In this document: piece after piece, positions 23,748-35,208 of the stretch
Layout: the number at the start of each line of letters is the position of its first letter
Numbering within the stretch: position 1 is the first letter of the stretch
Origin: Nageia nagi
Lineage: Eukaryota; Pinophyta
DNA: 64,000 nt
NCBI GenBank assembly: GCA_050084985.1
Contig: JBITNC010000001.1
Coordinates: forward strand, 196,850,001 to 196,914,000
Reading direction: 5' to 3'
The notes under the pieces: model-generated
What the model saw: only the letters and a program-made list of their open reading frames with translations
What the model was told of the DNA's origin: nothing
Databases searched by the model: none
Translations under genes and position numbers: made by a program

Positions 23748-25169
23748 TGTAATGTATCATATTTGAATTCCATCTGGTGATCTAATTCCCTCCAATGGTT
23801 ACTACTCACCTACCATATATCTACTAGATTCATTACTTCTATAGGATTGTTGTTGAGCTCTTAAAGCTCAAAGATCTAATTTATGTCAAATTTGATTTTC
23901 TACTTTAGAATATATGATCATACTTCTCTAACTATCCCTAGACTCTCTATTTAATTTTTTATCTACTTCTTTGAGTGGAGTTGTAATTTGTCTACTTTCT
24001 CTAAGTAGACCTTTAATTTGCCAGACTGCATGAAGTTCATGATACTCCATTTTTCTCCTTCTATAAATAAGAAATTAATTTACCATTCTAGTGATGCTTC
24101 TAATATAATGTTATGCTACTATTTTGGCTCTAATATAAAGCATTCATATTTGCTCTATAATACCTTGTGGCCATGTAGTGTATTTTCTCTTTTCAAAGCT
24201 TATATGCATGAGAAAACACTTGTAGAACTTCATAAAAGTATTTTGTATCTATTCCAAGGTCATATTCATGTATTTGGTATCATTTTAGTTGTATACATAT
24301 ATGTTAGATTTCCATTTTGAGGAATAGTTTTTGATATTTTATGATTGTGTCAAATTGCCTTGTTTTGGATTAGTTTTCCTTTAGGAGCTATAACTTTTAT
24401 TATAGTTCTCCATTTTGTGTGATTCCTCTTTGGATGGATATTTGGTTTCAATAAATTTCCAACCATATATAATTTACCATACTTTTTTGATAAAACACAC
24501 TCATAAAACATAAAATACAAACCTATTTTTTCGTAGTCTTGCTTAGTGAGATTCAATAGTATTTTACTTGGAGCTCACTTTTAACTCTTTTTTCCATCTT
24601 GAAAGTTTCTCAAACCTTTACAATTGGATAGAAAATTTTATGCTAATTAATTTAATGGGCATAGTGCTAGGTCTAGTTAAGATCTGACCAAGTTACAACC
24701 CTTCAAAGTCACCCTTGTAAACCTATAATTTTTCTAGAATTTCCAATTTTCATGAAATTTTCATTTTTTTCGAAAATTCTAACTTTCCAGCATTTGAATG
24801 GAGTTCAAGCACTCAAAACTTAGGAAAAATATGATAAATTTAGTTTTTTTTTTTTACTTTTTTGCACTTCAAGAAAGTTCTAGCCTTTTGGAAAGTACCA
24901 AAACCCCAACATTTTCACATTTTGCATTATTTTTTAGCCCAACGAAGTTGTTTTAAGTTCAAAAACTTCAAATTCACTTTTTGGGAGATATGAAAGTTTG
25001 TTTTAGGCATGTGAGTAACTATTGGAAATGTATTTTCATTATCTATCCAACTATAATGTTAAATTCATGTTTTGTGTATATTTGAGTTATCTAAAATTGC
25101 CTAAAAGTTCTAATTTCCTATTTCTTCATTTGGTATTAGAGCTTGGAGCCTTAAACCTCCAAATATTCA
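23748..25169 (+). repeat. 3' LTR of element A (long form)
   Basis: Starts TGTAATGTATCATATTTG after the purine tract and ends CAAATATTCA. The part 24468-25169 matches the 5' LTR. The part 23766-24467 is absent there; it holds TATA-like CTATAAATAAG near 24061. A second copy of the LTR start (TATAATTTACCATACTTT) lies at 24468. The open frame 24018-24320 is inside the LTR and is not a gene. Confidence 0.65.
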
Positions 25170-25994
25170 TTTCACACATCCCATATTCTTCTTCCATCAA
25201 TAAATCTTTATAATATTAGATTACTTTGTGCTCTTATCCTTTTACAACTTGGACTATGTCTTTTGTATTCAAACATGAATGAATGAATGTAAAGGCCTTT
25301 ACAAACCTAAGAAAGATTCACACTTTAGATAATGTTGCACTTGTGATGATGTATTTTCTTTCAAAAATAAATTCCTTATTTTGTTCTTCCTTTTATTTTC
25401 TTTGTTTTCCTTTTTTTTATAACATAATTTCCCTTTTCATTTGCTACACCTGAAATCTTAGCAAGAACGCAAACATTAAAGAGTCTCAACAAGGATAGGA
25501 ATATCTATTTTGAAAAGCTAAAAACATACTCAAGATGATTATAAAAATGTGGGTAATAATTACATCTCTACTTGACTAGCTCATTCCAAGATTTAATCAC
25601 AAAACATAAATATTATAAGATATAAACCTTAGGGTATTAGTCCTTTCAAATGAGGGTAGGTAATGAGTACCTCTAAGAGATGTTGGAATGTTTGATTATT
25701 TTATCATCTCAATGGTACTTTGTAAGAGGAAGGAAAAACATCTCAACACCTAAGTGTGCATTTAGAGGATCTTATAGTTGTGAATTTTGAAGTTTTGACT
25801 TACTAAGTTCCTTATAGTTCACAATTCACCTTATTCTCTTAGGAATTGAAGAGGTTTGAGCTTCTACAATGATGGTTTGGACATCCATTTAGGTTTCATG
25901 TAGGGTGGTAAAAGGTTCTTTAGGTGTAATACAATGGATCATAGAGTTAAGTTGGGCTTCCTCTTGAGGAGTTGTTGTTTCTTATTTCCTATCT
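25170..25994. other. spacer between element A and LINE ORF1 remnant
   Basis: No coding pattern recognised on either strand. If the LINE pieces on both sides were once one element, ORF2 endonuclease sequence should lie here, but I do not see it. Confidence 0.4.
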
Positions 25995-26870
25995 CTATCT
26001 TCTCTAGTTTCATCATCTTCTTCTTCATTGGATTTTTTTAAGTGCATCAAAGGCATATTTGGTCTCAACAATAGGTAGATGTTTTTGAGTGGTGTATCTT
26101 GGTTTCTAAACTTTGAAAGGAGGAGGCTTGTGGAATTGCTTCAGTACTTTTTGGTTTATTTTATTTGAGGGATCTTTTGACTTGTTCAAAAAATATTTGG
26201 TAGGGTGTTCAACAATATTACAAATTTTGCATTTAGAGATATGGTTTTCATATTCAATTTTTTTCTCCCATACCCCATCCAAGGATTTTAATTTAATTTT
26301 CCTTGCAAGGTATTTTATAATGTCTTCATTGACATAAAATTGGACAGAGACCCATCTAGTTTTGTTGGCCATAGTTGAATCAACAACAATGAGATCATCA
26401 ATCAAGTAGGCAATTTTGACAATTATATTAACATTCCAAAATATATTAGGTAGCTCTAGAAGCTTGATCGACTAGAATGAGGTAACTATGATATTTCATA
26501 TTTTTAGCCTAAATCACTTATACCATTTGTTGAGGTACAATCCTTTCTTTCTAAATAACCATGGGCCCCTATGAAGGAATTAAACCCTATATTGTTTACT
26601 TTGAAATTTAAAAAAAAAAAGGAAATCCTTGGGAAGGATGGAGATAGTCAAATTACCTTGAAGAACCCATCTTGCATTTTTCCATAGCTTTATCTAGTCA
26701 AATATTAGGTTGAGTTCTAATGAATTGCCTACATATTTGATTAAAGCATCTAATATGTTGAGGAATTCTATACCATTTTTCAAAATTGAATCAAAAGAAA
26801 TCGGATAGTTAATGAGGATCTTAGCATGCTCAAAATCCAAATGTTTTGACCATTAGGGTGGAGTCTTCTT
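25995..26870 (-). pseudogene. LINE ORF1-like (DUF4283 / zinc knuckle) remnant
   Basis: Minus strand. Upstream part: WKNARWVLQGNLTISILPKDF (about 26600-26680) and a 'GPW' region. Then an open 99-codon frame (26405-26106) with VDSTMANKTRWVSVQFYVN, KIEYENHISKCKICNIVEH and a basic tail. This is the order of plant LINE and retroelement ORF1 proteins: a DUF4283 region followed by a CX2CX4H-type knuckle. Here the knuckle is incomplete, because the last Cys of CX2CX4HX4C is replaced. Stops and frameshifts separate the two parts. Role by family: nucleic-acid binding in the retrotransposition particle. Confidence 0.7.
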
Positions 26871-27057
26871 CATGTTTGAAATAACCATTGTGCTAGATCA
26901 TTACCACCAAATTCAAGGGCACAAAGAAGAAAAGTGTAAGGTGATAGGAGGCGAAGGGGGTTTAAACCTTTATATTGTTCATTCATTATTTATTTTGTTC
27001 TTTTTCCCTTGCTTATCATTTTATTTATTTTCTAATGAATCAAATTTTAAAGCATCC

Positions 27058-27193
27058 TTCAGTTTTATTTCTTTGTATATTTTATATATTTTTTTAGTTC
27101 TTTTTTCCTTATGTATTTTACAAACATTTAGTTTTATTTCCTTGCATGTTTCATAAACCTTTAGTTCTATTTCCTTATATATTTTACAAACCT
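27058..27193. repeat. ~42-bp tandem repeat, three to four copies
   Basis: Units of TTTAGTTCTATTTCCTTATA followed by TATTTTACAAACC with variants, from 27058 to 27193. Confidence 0.65.
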
Positions 27194-29139
27194 TAGGTTT
27201 GGAAACTTTACATGCTATATTTTAATGACAATCAAGCCAACTAGTTCCCTTATTCCCATTAAAAAAGTGTAAGAATAAAAGCATGGGATCTAAAATACCA
27301 ATCATGGAAATTTATAGGGAAATTGAAAACAATAAAAATGGTAGAGGATGAAAACCTATTTTCTATACATATGTAGTTACTAATCTTAGATATGATGTCA
27401 TTATTGAATATTATAACCCTAGGAATGACACAAATGATGAGTATGAGAACTAAAGAAAAAAATTGATAAAAAAAAATATTTGAAGGTTTATAAATACATG
27501 CATGCAAATTAATCCACTACACCTTCATTTTAATCCAAGATTTAAAAAATTAATAAAATTCTATAAATAGAACCACTTCAATAATATTGGAAAAATTAAA
27601 GAGCATATTCACATACTTTATACTACCAATAAATCATAAGGATCTATTGGATATATGAACCTTGCTTGCTTAACTTGCTTTAATCCCTATAATCCACTTA
27701 CATCATTAGGACATATTCCACATGGCTATACTAAAATTGAAACACTAATTTTAATGGCTACATCCATTCCATCCATTTCATATATTAGTAATATAATTAC
27801 CTTTTTAGCATCATCACCCTATTTTGGACAAATGTCTCTAATGAGATAATGCTTTGCTACTTCTTTGCTACCTTTGAGCATCACCATCAATTTTCCATCA
27901 TTACCTCCCTATCTACAATAATCATAATATATTCATCTATATATCCTTCAATCAATATGATTTTATTCTCATTGCAATGTTTCCCTCTTGCTTTAAAAAC
28001 TACCAATCATTTACTTATTTACCATCCAATCCTATTTGCTTCATTTTCCACCTATCTATGTGTTACCTTTAAATGTATCCACATTTTCTTCATAATGATT
28101 TTTATTACTCATATTATCATTACTAATTTACAATACCCTTCCTAGTACCCCTTTATAAGGCATGCTTGATGTGAATATATATATATCCAATTATTAAATA
28201 ATCATTAATAGAAATACATAATTATGATTCAATGATGAAAAGTTCGAGTTTATAAATCATCCAACAAATAATATAAAGAAAAATTATGTATCCATATTTC
28301 TCACTGTTTCATGGCAAAGAGGATCCTAATAACCACATTAAATATTATTTGAAGATGTGCAGTAATACTTATACCATGATTATACATTGCTCATAGAATT
28401 ATTCTTAGGAAGTATTATTGGGGTAATAAATCATTCCCATGAAGTATTATAGGAGCAACAACATATTAATTATATGCATTACTTGAGTATTCAGTTCTAA
28501 ATTTTGAAACTCTTATCAATCTTTGTGAAATAATTTCAAATTAAAATTTCAAAAAAGGTTACTCTAATGTACCATGTAGACATTAAAAATGATTTTTTCT
28601 CAGTATATAGTATCTATTTTAAGTAATTAAACATATGTAGAACTATTCATAATGAGATTTCAATTAATTAACAATAATATGATTTAGACCATATCAAATC
28701 TAAATCTAAATGTAACACATACATACCATTCTTACCTGGTTTGGTGGAACCAAGCTAGATTTTAATTTAAAGAGCCTAATCTAGTAATAATAGCAAAAGA
28801 ACAAATGTAGTGATATCAATAAGGTGCAAAGATACAAACTTGATAGCTAATGCCTAAAAACATTGGTCAAAGTATGCAATGTGGTTTATCAAGATCTGAA
28901 TTATGATTATTATCTTAAGCATTTCTCCAATGTTATGCATAAGGAATGATGGTGAAATTAAAATTTTCAAATGTTGATAAACACAATTCAAAATCATCAC
29001 AAAAGGTGTTCAAAACTCACATAGGGTAAGTGGCAAATTTATTTTTTTTTTTTTAAGTTCTAAGTTTTTGGTGATATATATTATTTTCAATATTATGAAA
29101 TTTTGTACGGATGATTATCGATAGATCAGTGCAGAGGAT
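27194..29139. other. AT-rich spacer, nothing recognised
   Basis: The two adjoining open frames 27655-27849 and 27849-28145 are Ile/Leu/Ser/Phe-rich products of AT-rich DNA, with no motif or support. No RNA gene or LTR end seen. Confidence 0.4.
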
Positions 29140-29341
29140 CATCAGTAGATCAGGGCATATGATCATTTGTGTAAATGTAAAGATGATCATATACATAAAA
29201 GGAGGGATGATCATCTGCATAGAAGCATAGATGATCATCTGCATAAAAGCATAGATGATTATCTACATTATAATAAAGATGATCATCTACATAAAGGGAT
29301 GAATGATCATCTGCATAGAAGCATATATGATCATATACACT
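29140..29341. repeat. 24-bp minisatellite, left of palindromic array
   Basis: About eight units of GATGATCATCTGCATAAAAG plus four bases, spacing 23-25. Each centres on the palindrome GATGATCATC. Because 24 is a multiple of three, long repetitive open frames appear on both strands (for example repeats of DDHLHRSI); these are not genes. Confidence 0.85.
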
Positions 29342-31085
29342 TTTCTATAGGCCTCTAATAGATTTAAATGATATAACATTGGATAGATCTTGAAAATACC
29401 TTTAAAATGAGTGGTCATATGACCTCTTTTGAGCAAGGAATGATTCATCAATGGTAAAAATATGTCGATGATCATATGGAGGAAAATGTAAACAATAGTC
29501 TATAGATGACCATAAATATGTTTTTGCCATTAATGACTCATTACTTGCTCAAAATTGATCATGTGATCACTCATTTTAAAGGTCTTTTCAAGTTCTATCC
29601 AATGATATATCATTTAAATCAATAGGAGAACTATACAAAAAGTTATGGGGTATAGAAATTGATAAAAAAAAATTAATCATTTTTTAAAGCCCATAACTTT
29701 TGTTATAGGTCTCAAATTCATGAAAATGATATATTAATGGATTATATATTGAAAATACCTTTAAAATGAGTGGTCACATGACCCTTTTTACATAAGTAAT
29801 GAGTCATCAATGGCAAAAATATGTTAACAATCATTTGGAGGAAAATGTACATGATCATCTACATGTTTTTGCCATTGATGACTCATTACTTGCTCAAAAT
29901 AGATCATGTGATCACTCATTTTAAAGATATTTTCAAGATCTATCCAATGGTATATCATTTAAATTTATTGGAGAACTATAAAAAAAGTTATGGGGTATAG
30001 AAATTGATAAAAAAATAAATTAGTCACTTTCTAAAGACCATAACTTTTTTACATGTCTTAGATCCATGTAAATGATATACCATTGGATAGAGCTTTAAAA
30101 TACATTTAAAATTAGTGGTCACATGAGCAAGTAATGATTTATCAATGGCAAAAATATGTTGATGATCATTTGGAGGAAAATGAAAATGAGATAACCATCA
30201 ACATATTTTTACCATTTATGACTCATTACTTGCTCAAAAGGGGTCATGTGACCACTCATTTTAAAGGTATTTTTGAGATATATTCAATGGTATATCCTTT
30301 AAATCTATTAGAGAACTATAAAAAAGTTATGGGGTATAGAGATTGATAAATAAAATTAGTCACTTTCTAAAGCCCATAACTTTTTTTATAGATCTAAGAT
30401 CCATTCAAATGATATACCATTAGATAGAGCTTGAAAAGAACTTTAAAATGAGTTTTCACATTACCCCTTTTGAGTAAGTAAAGATTCATCAAAGGCAAAA
30501 ACATGCTAATGGTCATCTATAAGAAAATGCAAATGATTATTTGTATTTTTTGTTAGATGACCATCAGCATGTTTTTACCATTGATGACTTATTACTTGCT
30601 TAAAAGGGTCATTTGACCACTTATTTTAAAGATCTTTTCAAGATCTATCCAATGGTACATCATTTACATGGATATGAGACCTATAAAAAAGTTATGGGCT
30701 ATAGAAAGTGATAAAAAAATTACTCACTTTCTAAAGCCCATAACATTTTTTATAGATCTTAGATCCATGCAAATGATATACAAATGATATATCATTGGAT
30801 AGAGCTTTAAAAAACCTTTAAAATGAGTGGTCACATAACCACTTTTGAGCAAGTAATGAGTTCATTAAAGGTAACAAATGTTGATGATCATCTATAAGAA
30901 AATGTATTTAATCATTTGCATTTTCTTGTACATAACTGTCAGCATGTTTTTACCATTGATGAATCATTACTTACTCAAAAGGAGTCACATGACAACTTAT
31001 TTAAAAGGTATTTTCAAGCTCTATCCAATGGTATATTATTTGTATGGATATGATACCTATAAAAAAACTTGAGCTATAGAAAATT
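29342..31085. repeat. array of alternating inverted arms (palindromic satellite)
   Basis: Two complementary arms of ~170 bp alternate ten times. Forward arms begin at TGACTCATTACTTGCTCAAA (about 29534, 29879, 30219, 30585, 30960). Reverse arms contain GAGCAAGTAATGAGTCATCA or a variant (about 29430, 29788, 30124, 30470, 30847). The same-orientation period is 340-375 bp. Within each period the segment from CTCATTTTAAAGG through AAAGTTATGGGCTATAG is matched by its reverse complement (CTATAGCCCATAACTTT, CCTTTAAAATGAG), with only about ten bases between at one axis. The second axis lies near ATGTTGATGATCAT. Any transcript would fold into long hairpins. No protein signal. Confidence 0.9.
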
Positions 31086-31094
31086 ATGATCATA

Positions 31095-31440
31095 TCTAAT
31101 CTCAAGGTAATGAGCATTTGCAATCTTTAGATGACAAGCATTAATAACACTTAGGTGATGATCATCTGCATACCTTAGGTGATGAGTGTGTACAATCTTT
31201 AGGTGATGATCATTTGAAATATTTAGGGGATGAGCATCTATAATCTTTAGGTGATGATCATTTGCAATATTTAGGTGATGATTATCTATAATCTTTAGGT
31301 GATGATCATTTGTAATATTTAGATGATGATCATTTGTAATCTTTAGGTGATGAGTGTCTACAATATTTAGGTGATGATCATCTAATATCTTTAGGTAATG
31401 AGAGTTTGCAATATTTAGGTGATGAGTGTGTGTAATTCCT
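31095..31440. repeat. 24-bp minisatellite, right of palindromic array
   Basis: About thirteen units of TTTAGGTGATGATCATTTGC plus four bases (spacing 22-26). It shares GATGATCATCTGCATA, in the same orientation, with the left minisatellite. Confidence 0.85.
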
Positions 31441-32563
31441 TATAAATTTAAAATGATCATCAAATTGAAGTAATTTGATTGCTCTAAAATGGTTACAAAA
31501 TTTATATATAGGGTATTATTGGCAATTTCATTGATGAATATTAAATATTTTTTTTATTTTCAAGCCAATATCTTGTGAAAATATAGGAGTATAAGTGGTT
31601 ATTTCCACTTATCCTTATAAAAAAATTATAAAAGGTTGGAGAGCAGACCCATAATTTTTTTTTATTCTTGAAAAATTCAAGCTAAATGGTGCAATATTCA
31701 AGGTTTGACTATTTGAAATATTTAAATATAAAAAACCTTATATTAACCAATTGGTGAATATTTTCCACTATGCATAACACTACAATTTCTCCCTTTATAG
31801 ATATTTTTTCTTCTTGGCCAAGTCACCTTGTTTATTGCTCCTTGAACCATGCACTATAAAAGATCAAATTTTGTAAGATAACCAATATATGTCAGCTCAA
31901 ATATCCAAATAATATCTCAAATATATTAATAAAGCATATAAATAAATTATTTCACTTAGATACATAAAATATGTTTTCTAAATAAATAAAAATAAAATTG
32001 AAGTGTATAAAAATGCCCCCCTTTGAATATGCGGTGGAAGAATTATCTACATAATCCAAAGGAAAAATCAAGGTTATATAATAATATGCTCCCTCTATAA
32101 GAGGTGTTTTCAATTTTCCCTCATTTTAAGAACATGGGAACACATTATGGATGTTATTATTTTTTGGATAATGACCCAAACATTCTTGGTAATACCTCAA
32201 GGAAGAGATGGCTTATTCTCTCCTAATGCCTTGATTGGGAACACCATGTGAAATGCTTGGTCACTCCCAAGAGCATAAAGTAGTTCTTTGACTACTCTTG
32301 GAAACAACCAAATATTCCTCCTTAGTTTGAACAACTATCCTCAAGAAAAAAATAAAAAAATCACTTAAATATTTTTTAAAAAGGCCCAAATTTGTATGGT
32401 CATGGGACCCACCAATGTTCCCCCCTCCCAACCCTAATAGCAATTGATAAATGCATGCATAGTTATAACAATATTTTATTTTATGTAGGAAAGAAGAAAA
32501 AAATAACAATGAGAAGAAAAAATAGAAATTAGGAGGAGAAATAATGTAATAAAATATGTAAGG
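31441..32563. other. spacer, nothing recognised
   Basis: The minus-strand open frame 32261-32509 and other short frames show no motif. Terminal inverted repeats for the following hAT remnant were not found here. Confidence 0.4.
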
Positions 32564-33290
32564 ATGGCAAGGGCTTTCTATGTATTACCTAAAGATACTA
32601 GACTTTGCACTTATCTTTTGGAGAAGAAATATGTCAAGAATAGTTTGATGAAAGAGGAATTGAAGGAAATGAAAGTGTTTATTAGTTGTTCCATTATCAT
32701 GGATGGATGGATTTACATTCATCACCAACCACTCATCAACATTTTTGTGTCATGTTTATAGGGTCATTATTTACTTTGGGTTGTCGATTACTTGGGGAAA
32801 AAGGAGGATGCAAAGTTTCAATTCCTCCTATTGAAGGATGTTATTAAGGAGGTTGGATCCTCTAATGGTTTGCATGTAATCACTTTAATTTTTAACTTGT
32901 TATTCTTGTTATGAATCCAAATGCTATTATTATTATTTTTATTGTGCAAATACCAATTTTTTTAATACCTATATTTTTGAATTTTTTAGTATACAAGTAA
33001 TTATAGATCCAATATCTATTTGCTAGTGTGTAGGGAAACTGATAGAGGGCACTTACAAATATATTTTAGATCCCATGAATTGAAGGAAATTTGAAAGATA
33101 TCTTGGGTTAGGGATATGGTTGCAAAAGTTATAAATTTGTAAATATTTTTTTGTAACCATCACACTTCATTGGTCCACATTCTCTCCTTAAATAAAGAAT
33201 TTATCAAACCTAAAGATACAAGATATTCCACTTATTTAATCTATTGGAGAGGATTATTGAGGTACATATGACACTATAGATCATGTTAGT
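32564..33290 (+). pseudogene. hAT transposase remnant (DUF659 region)
   Basis: First part, open 32564-32761: LLEKKYVKN, then VFISCSIIMDGWIYIHHQPL and INIFVSC. It continues past a TAG as GHYLLWVVDYLGKKEDAKF and VIKEVGSSNGLHVIT to about 32885. This follows the DUF659 pattern of plant hAT transposases (the 'SDGW' stretch, 'LINF', and 'EVG..NV.Q.VTDN'). A GT...TTTTTAG gap (about 32887-32990) could be an intron. The second part (33080-33285) reads ISWVRDMVAKVINL, a stop, FFCNHHTSLVHILSLN and KPKDTRYSTYLIYWRGLL, matching the 'WV.DMV...  FI.NHH..L.... TRFAT.F..L.R' block. The catalytic HHH/DDE residues and C-terminal dimerisation domain are not recognisable. Ends and 8-bp duplication not found. Confidence 0.75.
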
Positions 33291-34558
33291 ATTCATAAAA
33301 TGGAAATTATTTATGGAATATTATATAGAGGAGGGAAAATGATGTAAAGTCTTAGATAAGAACTGGTGGGCTAATGTCAGGTAACAAATGTTTCACTTTC
33401 ATAGTTTGATTTAAATTTGTAGATATGTAAAAGTGGGAATTGTAATAAAATACTAGTAAACAATAATCCTAATATCTACTTAGATTGAATATATCTAATG
33501 GCCTAATAACAATATCTAGGGCATAAATAAAAATAAGTAATAATACTTAGATATTATATCAAACCAATAGGAAGTATGAAAGATAGTTCAATAACTAGAA
33601 GAACTTACCTATATGGCATACATGAATTGTATAATGGAATATGAATTGGTATCAAGGAGGATTGTTGATAGCTTGTGATGAAATATGGGTAGCTAACTCA
33701 CTAAGAAATGGATTGTTGGTGATTTTCCTTGACCAAAATGGATCATTGGTGGCCTATTCAACTTAGAATGGACCACTAGTCCTCTTCCTATGGATACATT
33801 ACCCATAATTGACACCACAACTTTGTTCATAATTGACACCACAATTATGTGTTCATACTAAACTAGATATCTTGATCAAGTTTTTAGGTAATCCTTCATT
33901 TATCAACCTCATATTAATAACAATCCTTTAAGCACTTGGTTGTTATCATGGATATTATAACAATTGTAGTGTGGATTTATTTGCTTAATACCTTATCCAA
34001 TTTATAGTAAATGGTGATGAAGCCTTCATTTCTAAACTTAATAGTAGAAGCTAAATTTTATGTTAAATTATGCACCATATATGATAACCCTTACTTCATT
34101 CCAAGAGTTGATCCCTTGATGTGATCAGCTTGGATTATGACCATCAAGAACTTTGATGAAGCCTTTAGCTTCCAAACTACAAGGGCAAAATCCCCATTTT
34201 TAATTTTTAGTCTTTTTTGCCTCATCATTTTTTCTTTAACTTGCATGCAACTCCATGATCTTCCCATAGAAAGAGGTATTTGGGATAGAGATAATCACCC
34301 AAATCATCCTTGGATTAATTTTTTTATAATTTTAAAACCTTTTAAGGTGGTTATAAATTTCCATCAAAGAAATAATTCATGACAGTTAAAAACCACCTTA
34401 AAACTTGCAACTATAGTGGTTTTTGACAATGGTTTTATACCTATAAGGGTATTTTTCACCACATACAAGGGTAGATTTTAAGCATCATCAAAACATATAA
34501 AAATTTCTATATCAAAGGATCATTTATAGTCATCATTCATTTTTCAAACTATCTTATG
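33291..34558. other. spacer before element E
   Basis: A short open frame at 34137-34382 has a hydrophobic run but no recognised family. No other feature supported. Confidence 0.4.
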
Positions 34559-34563
34559 ATTCC

Positions 34564-35130
34564 TGTTAGAAAATGGAGACTACAACCGGCTAAAAAAATA
34601 GAGAGCAATTTCTTTCTCATTTAACACCAAATTTCAGTTGCCAAGGAGCCATGACACCTGTTTATCAGTTACAGAAGGGTTGGGGGTTACCTAATGACCT
34701 TCCAGATCCAACTTGGGTTTAAGTTGGGTTGGTTTGTACCTATAAATGAGAGACCTGAGTTGAGGCATATAGATGTAGTTTTGACAGCAATTGTGAAGTA
34801 GATTGTGATTGTAGTTTGATGTCTTATGTAGATAGTATGTGAGAGAGATTTTAGTGAGGCTTTGTTGTAACTCTAAAGTGAAGGTTGTAGCAAGATTATG
34901 CTACTGGTTTGTTGCTTGGAGGACTTGAAGAATGATATGCAAAAGGGTTGAAAGCTTCTCTGTGGATGTAGCCTACACTGGGTGAACCACGTTATCTCTT
35001 GTGTCTCTCTTGTGTGATTGATGTTCATGGTTGTTTGATTTTAGTAGTATGCTTAAATGTTGTTTCTTTTTGCCAAGGACTAGAAGAATTATGAATTCTC
35101 TTGCTTATATAAACTTATTAAATCCTAACA
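34564..35130 (+). repeat. 5' LTR of element E
   Basis: Starts TGTTAGAAAATGG and ends AAATCCTAACA; terminal inverted TGTTAG/CTAACA. TATA-like CCTATAAATGAG at 34739-34750 gives a probable pol II start about 30 bases on. Confidence 0.97.
34739..34750 (+). promoter_or_regulatory. LTR TATA box of element E
   Basis: CCTATAAATGAG, about 176 bp into the LTR. It is unchanged in the 3' LTR (about 39311-39322). Confidence 0.7.
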
Positions 35131-35144
35131 AGTGGTATCAGAGC
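35131..35144 (+). other. primer binding site of element E
   Basis: AGTGGTATCAGAGC; TGGTATCAGAGC is complementary to the 3' end of plant initiator tRNA-Met. Two bases separate it from the LTR. Confidence 0.95.
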
Positions 35145-35208
35145 TTGTTGTTGTGTTGGGATTTTGTTGGTGAATCTTGTGTGTAGATTGGAAACCAAGA
35201 AGAGCACT

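Larger units (their letters stand above)
15692..25169 (+). mobile_element. Ty1/copia LTR retrotransposon A (interrupted by B)
   Basis: 5' LTR, primer site, decayed gag-pol, purine tract and 3' LTR in order, with element B inserted at 20156-23562. The two LTRs share their last ~650 bp at roughly 80% identity by eye, and both end CAAATATTCA. The expected 5-bp target duplication is not seen (TCCTA before, TTTCA after), so the left boundary is uncertain or altered. It is the oldest element of this nest. Confidence 0.75.

Noticed and set aside
24018-24320. 100-codon open frame
   Set aside because: It lies wholly inside the 3' LTR of A and shows no domain pattern.
27655-28145. Two adjoining plus-strand open frames that could look like a small operon or split gene
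   Set aside because: Composition is that of translated AT-rich DNA, there is no motif, and this is plant DNA where operons are not expected.
29053-29475. Open frames with DDHLHRSI-type peptide repeats on both strands
   Set aside because: They arise because the 24-bp minisatellite period is a multiple of three; both strands are open equally, and no start context or family supports a gene.
29140-31440. CRISPR array
   Set aside because: Repeats are contiguous minisatellites and inverted arms without unique spacers, and the DNA is eukaryotic.
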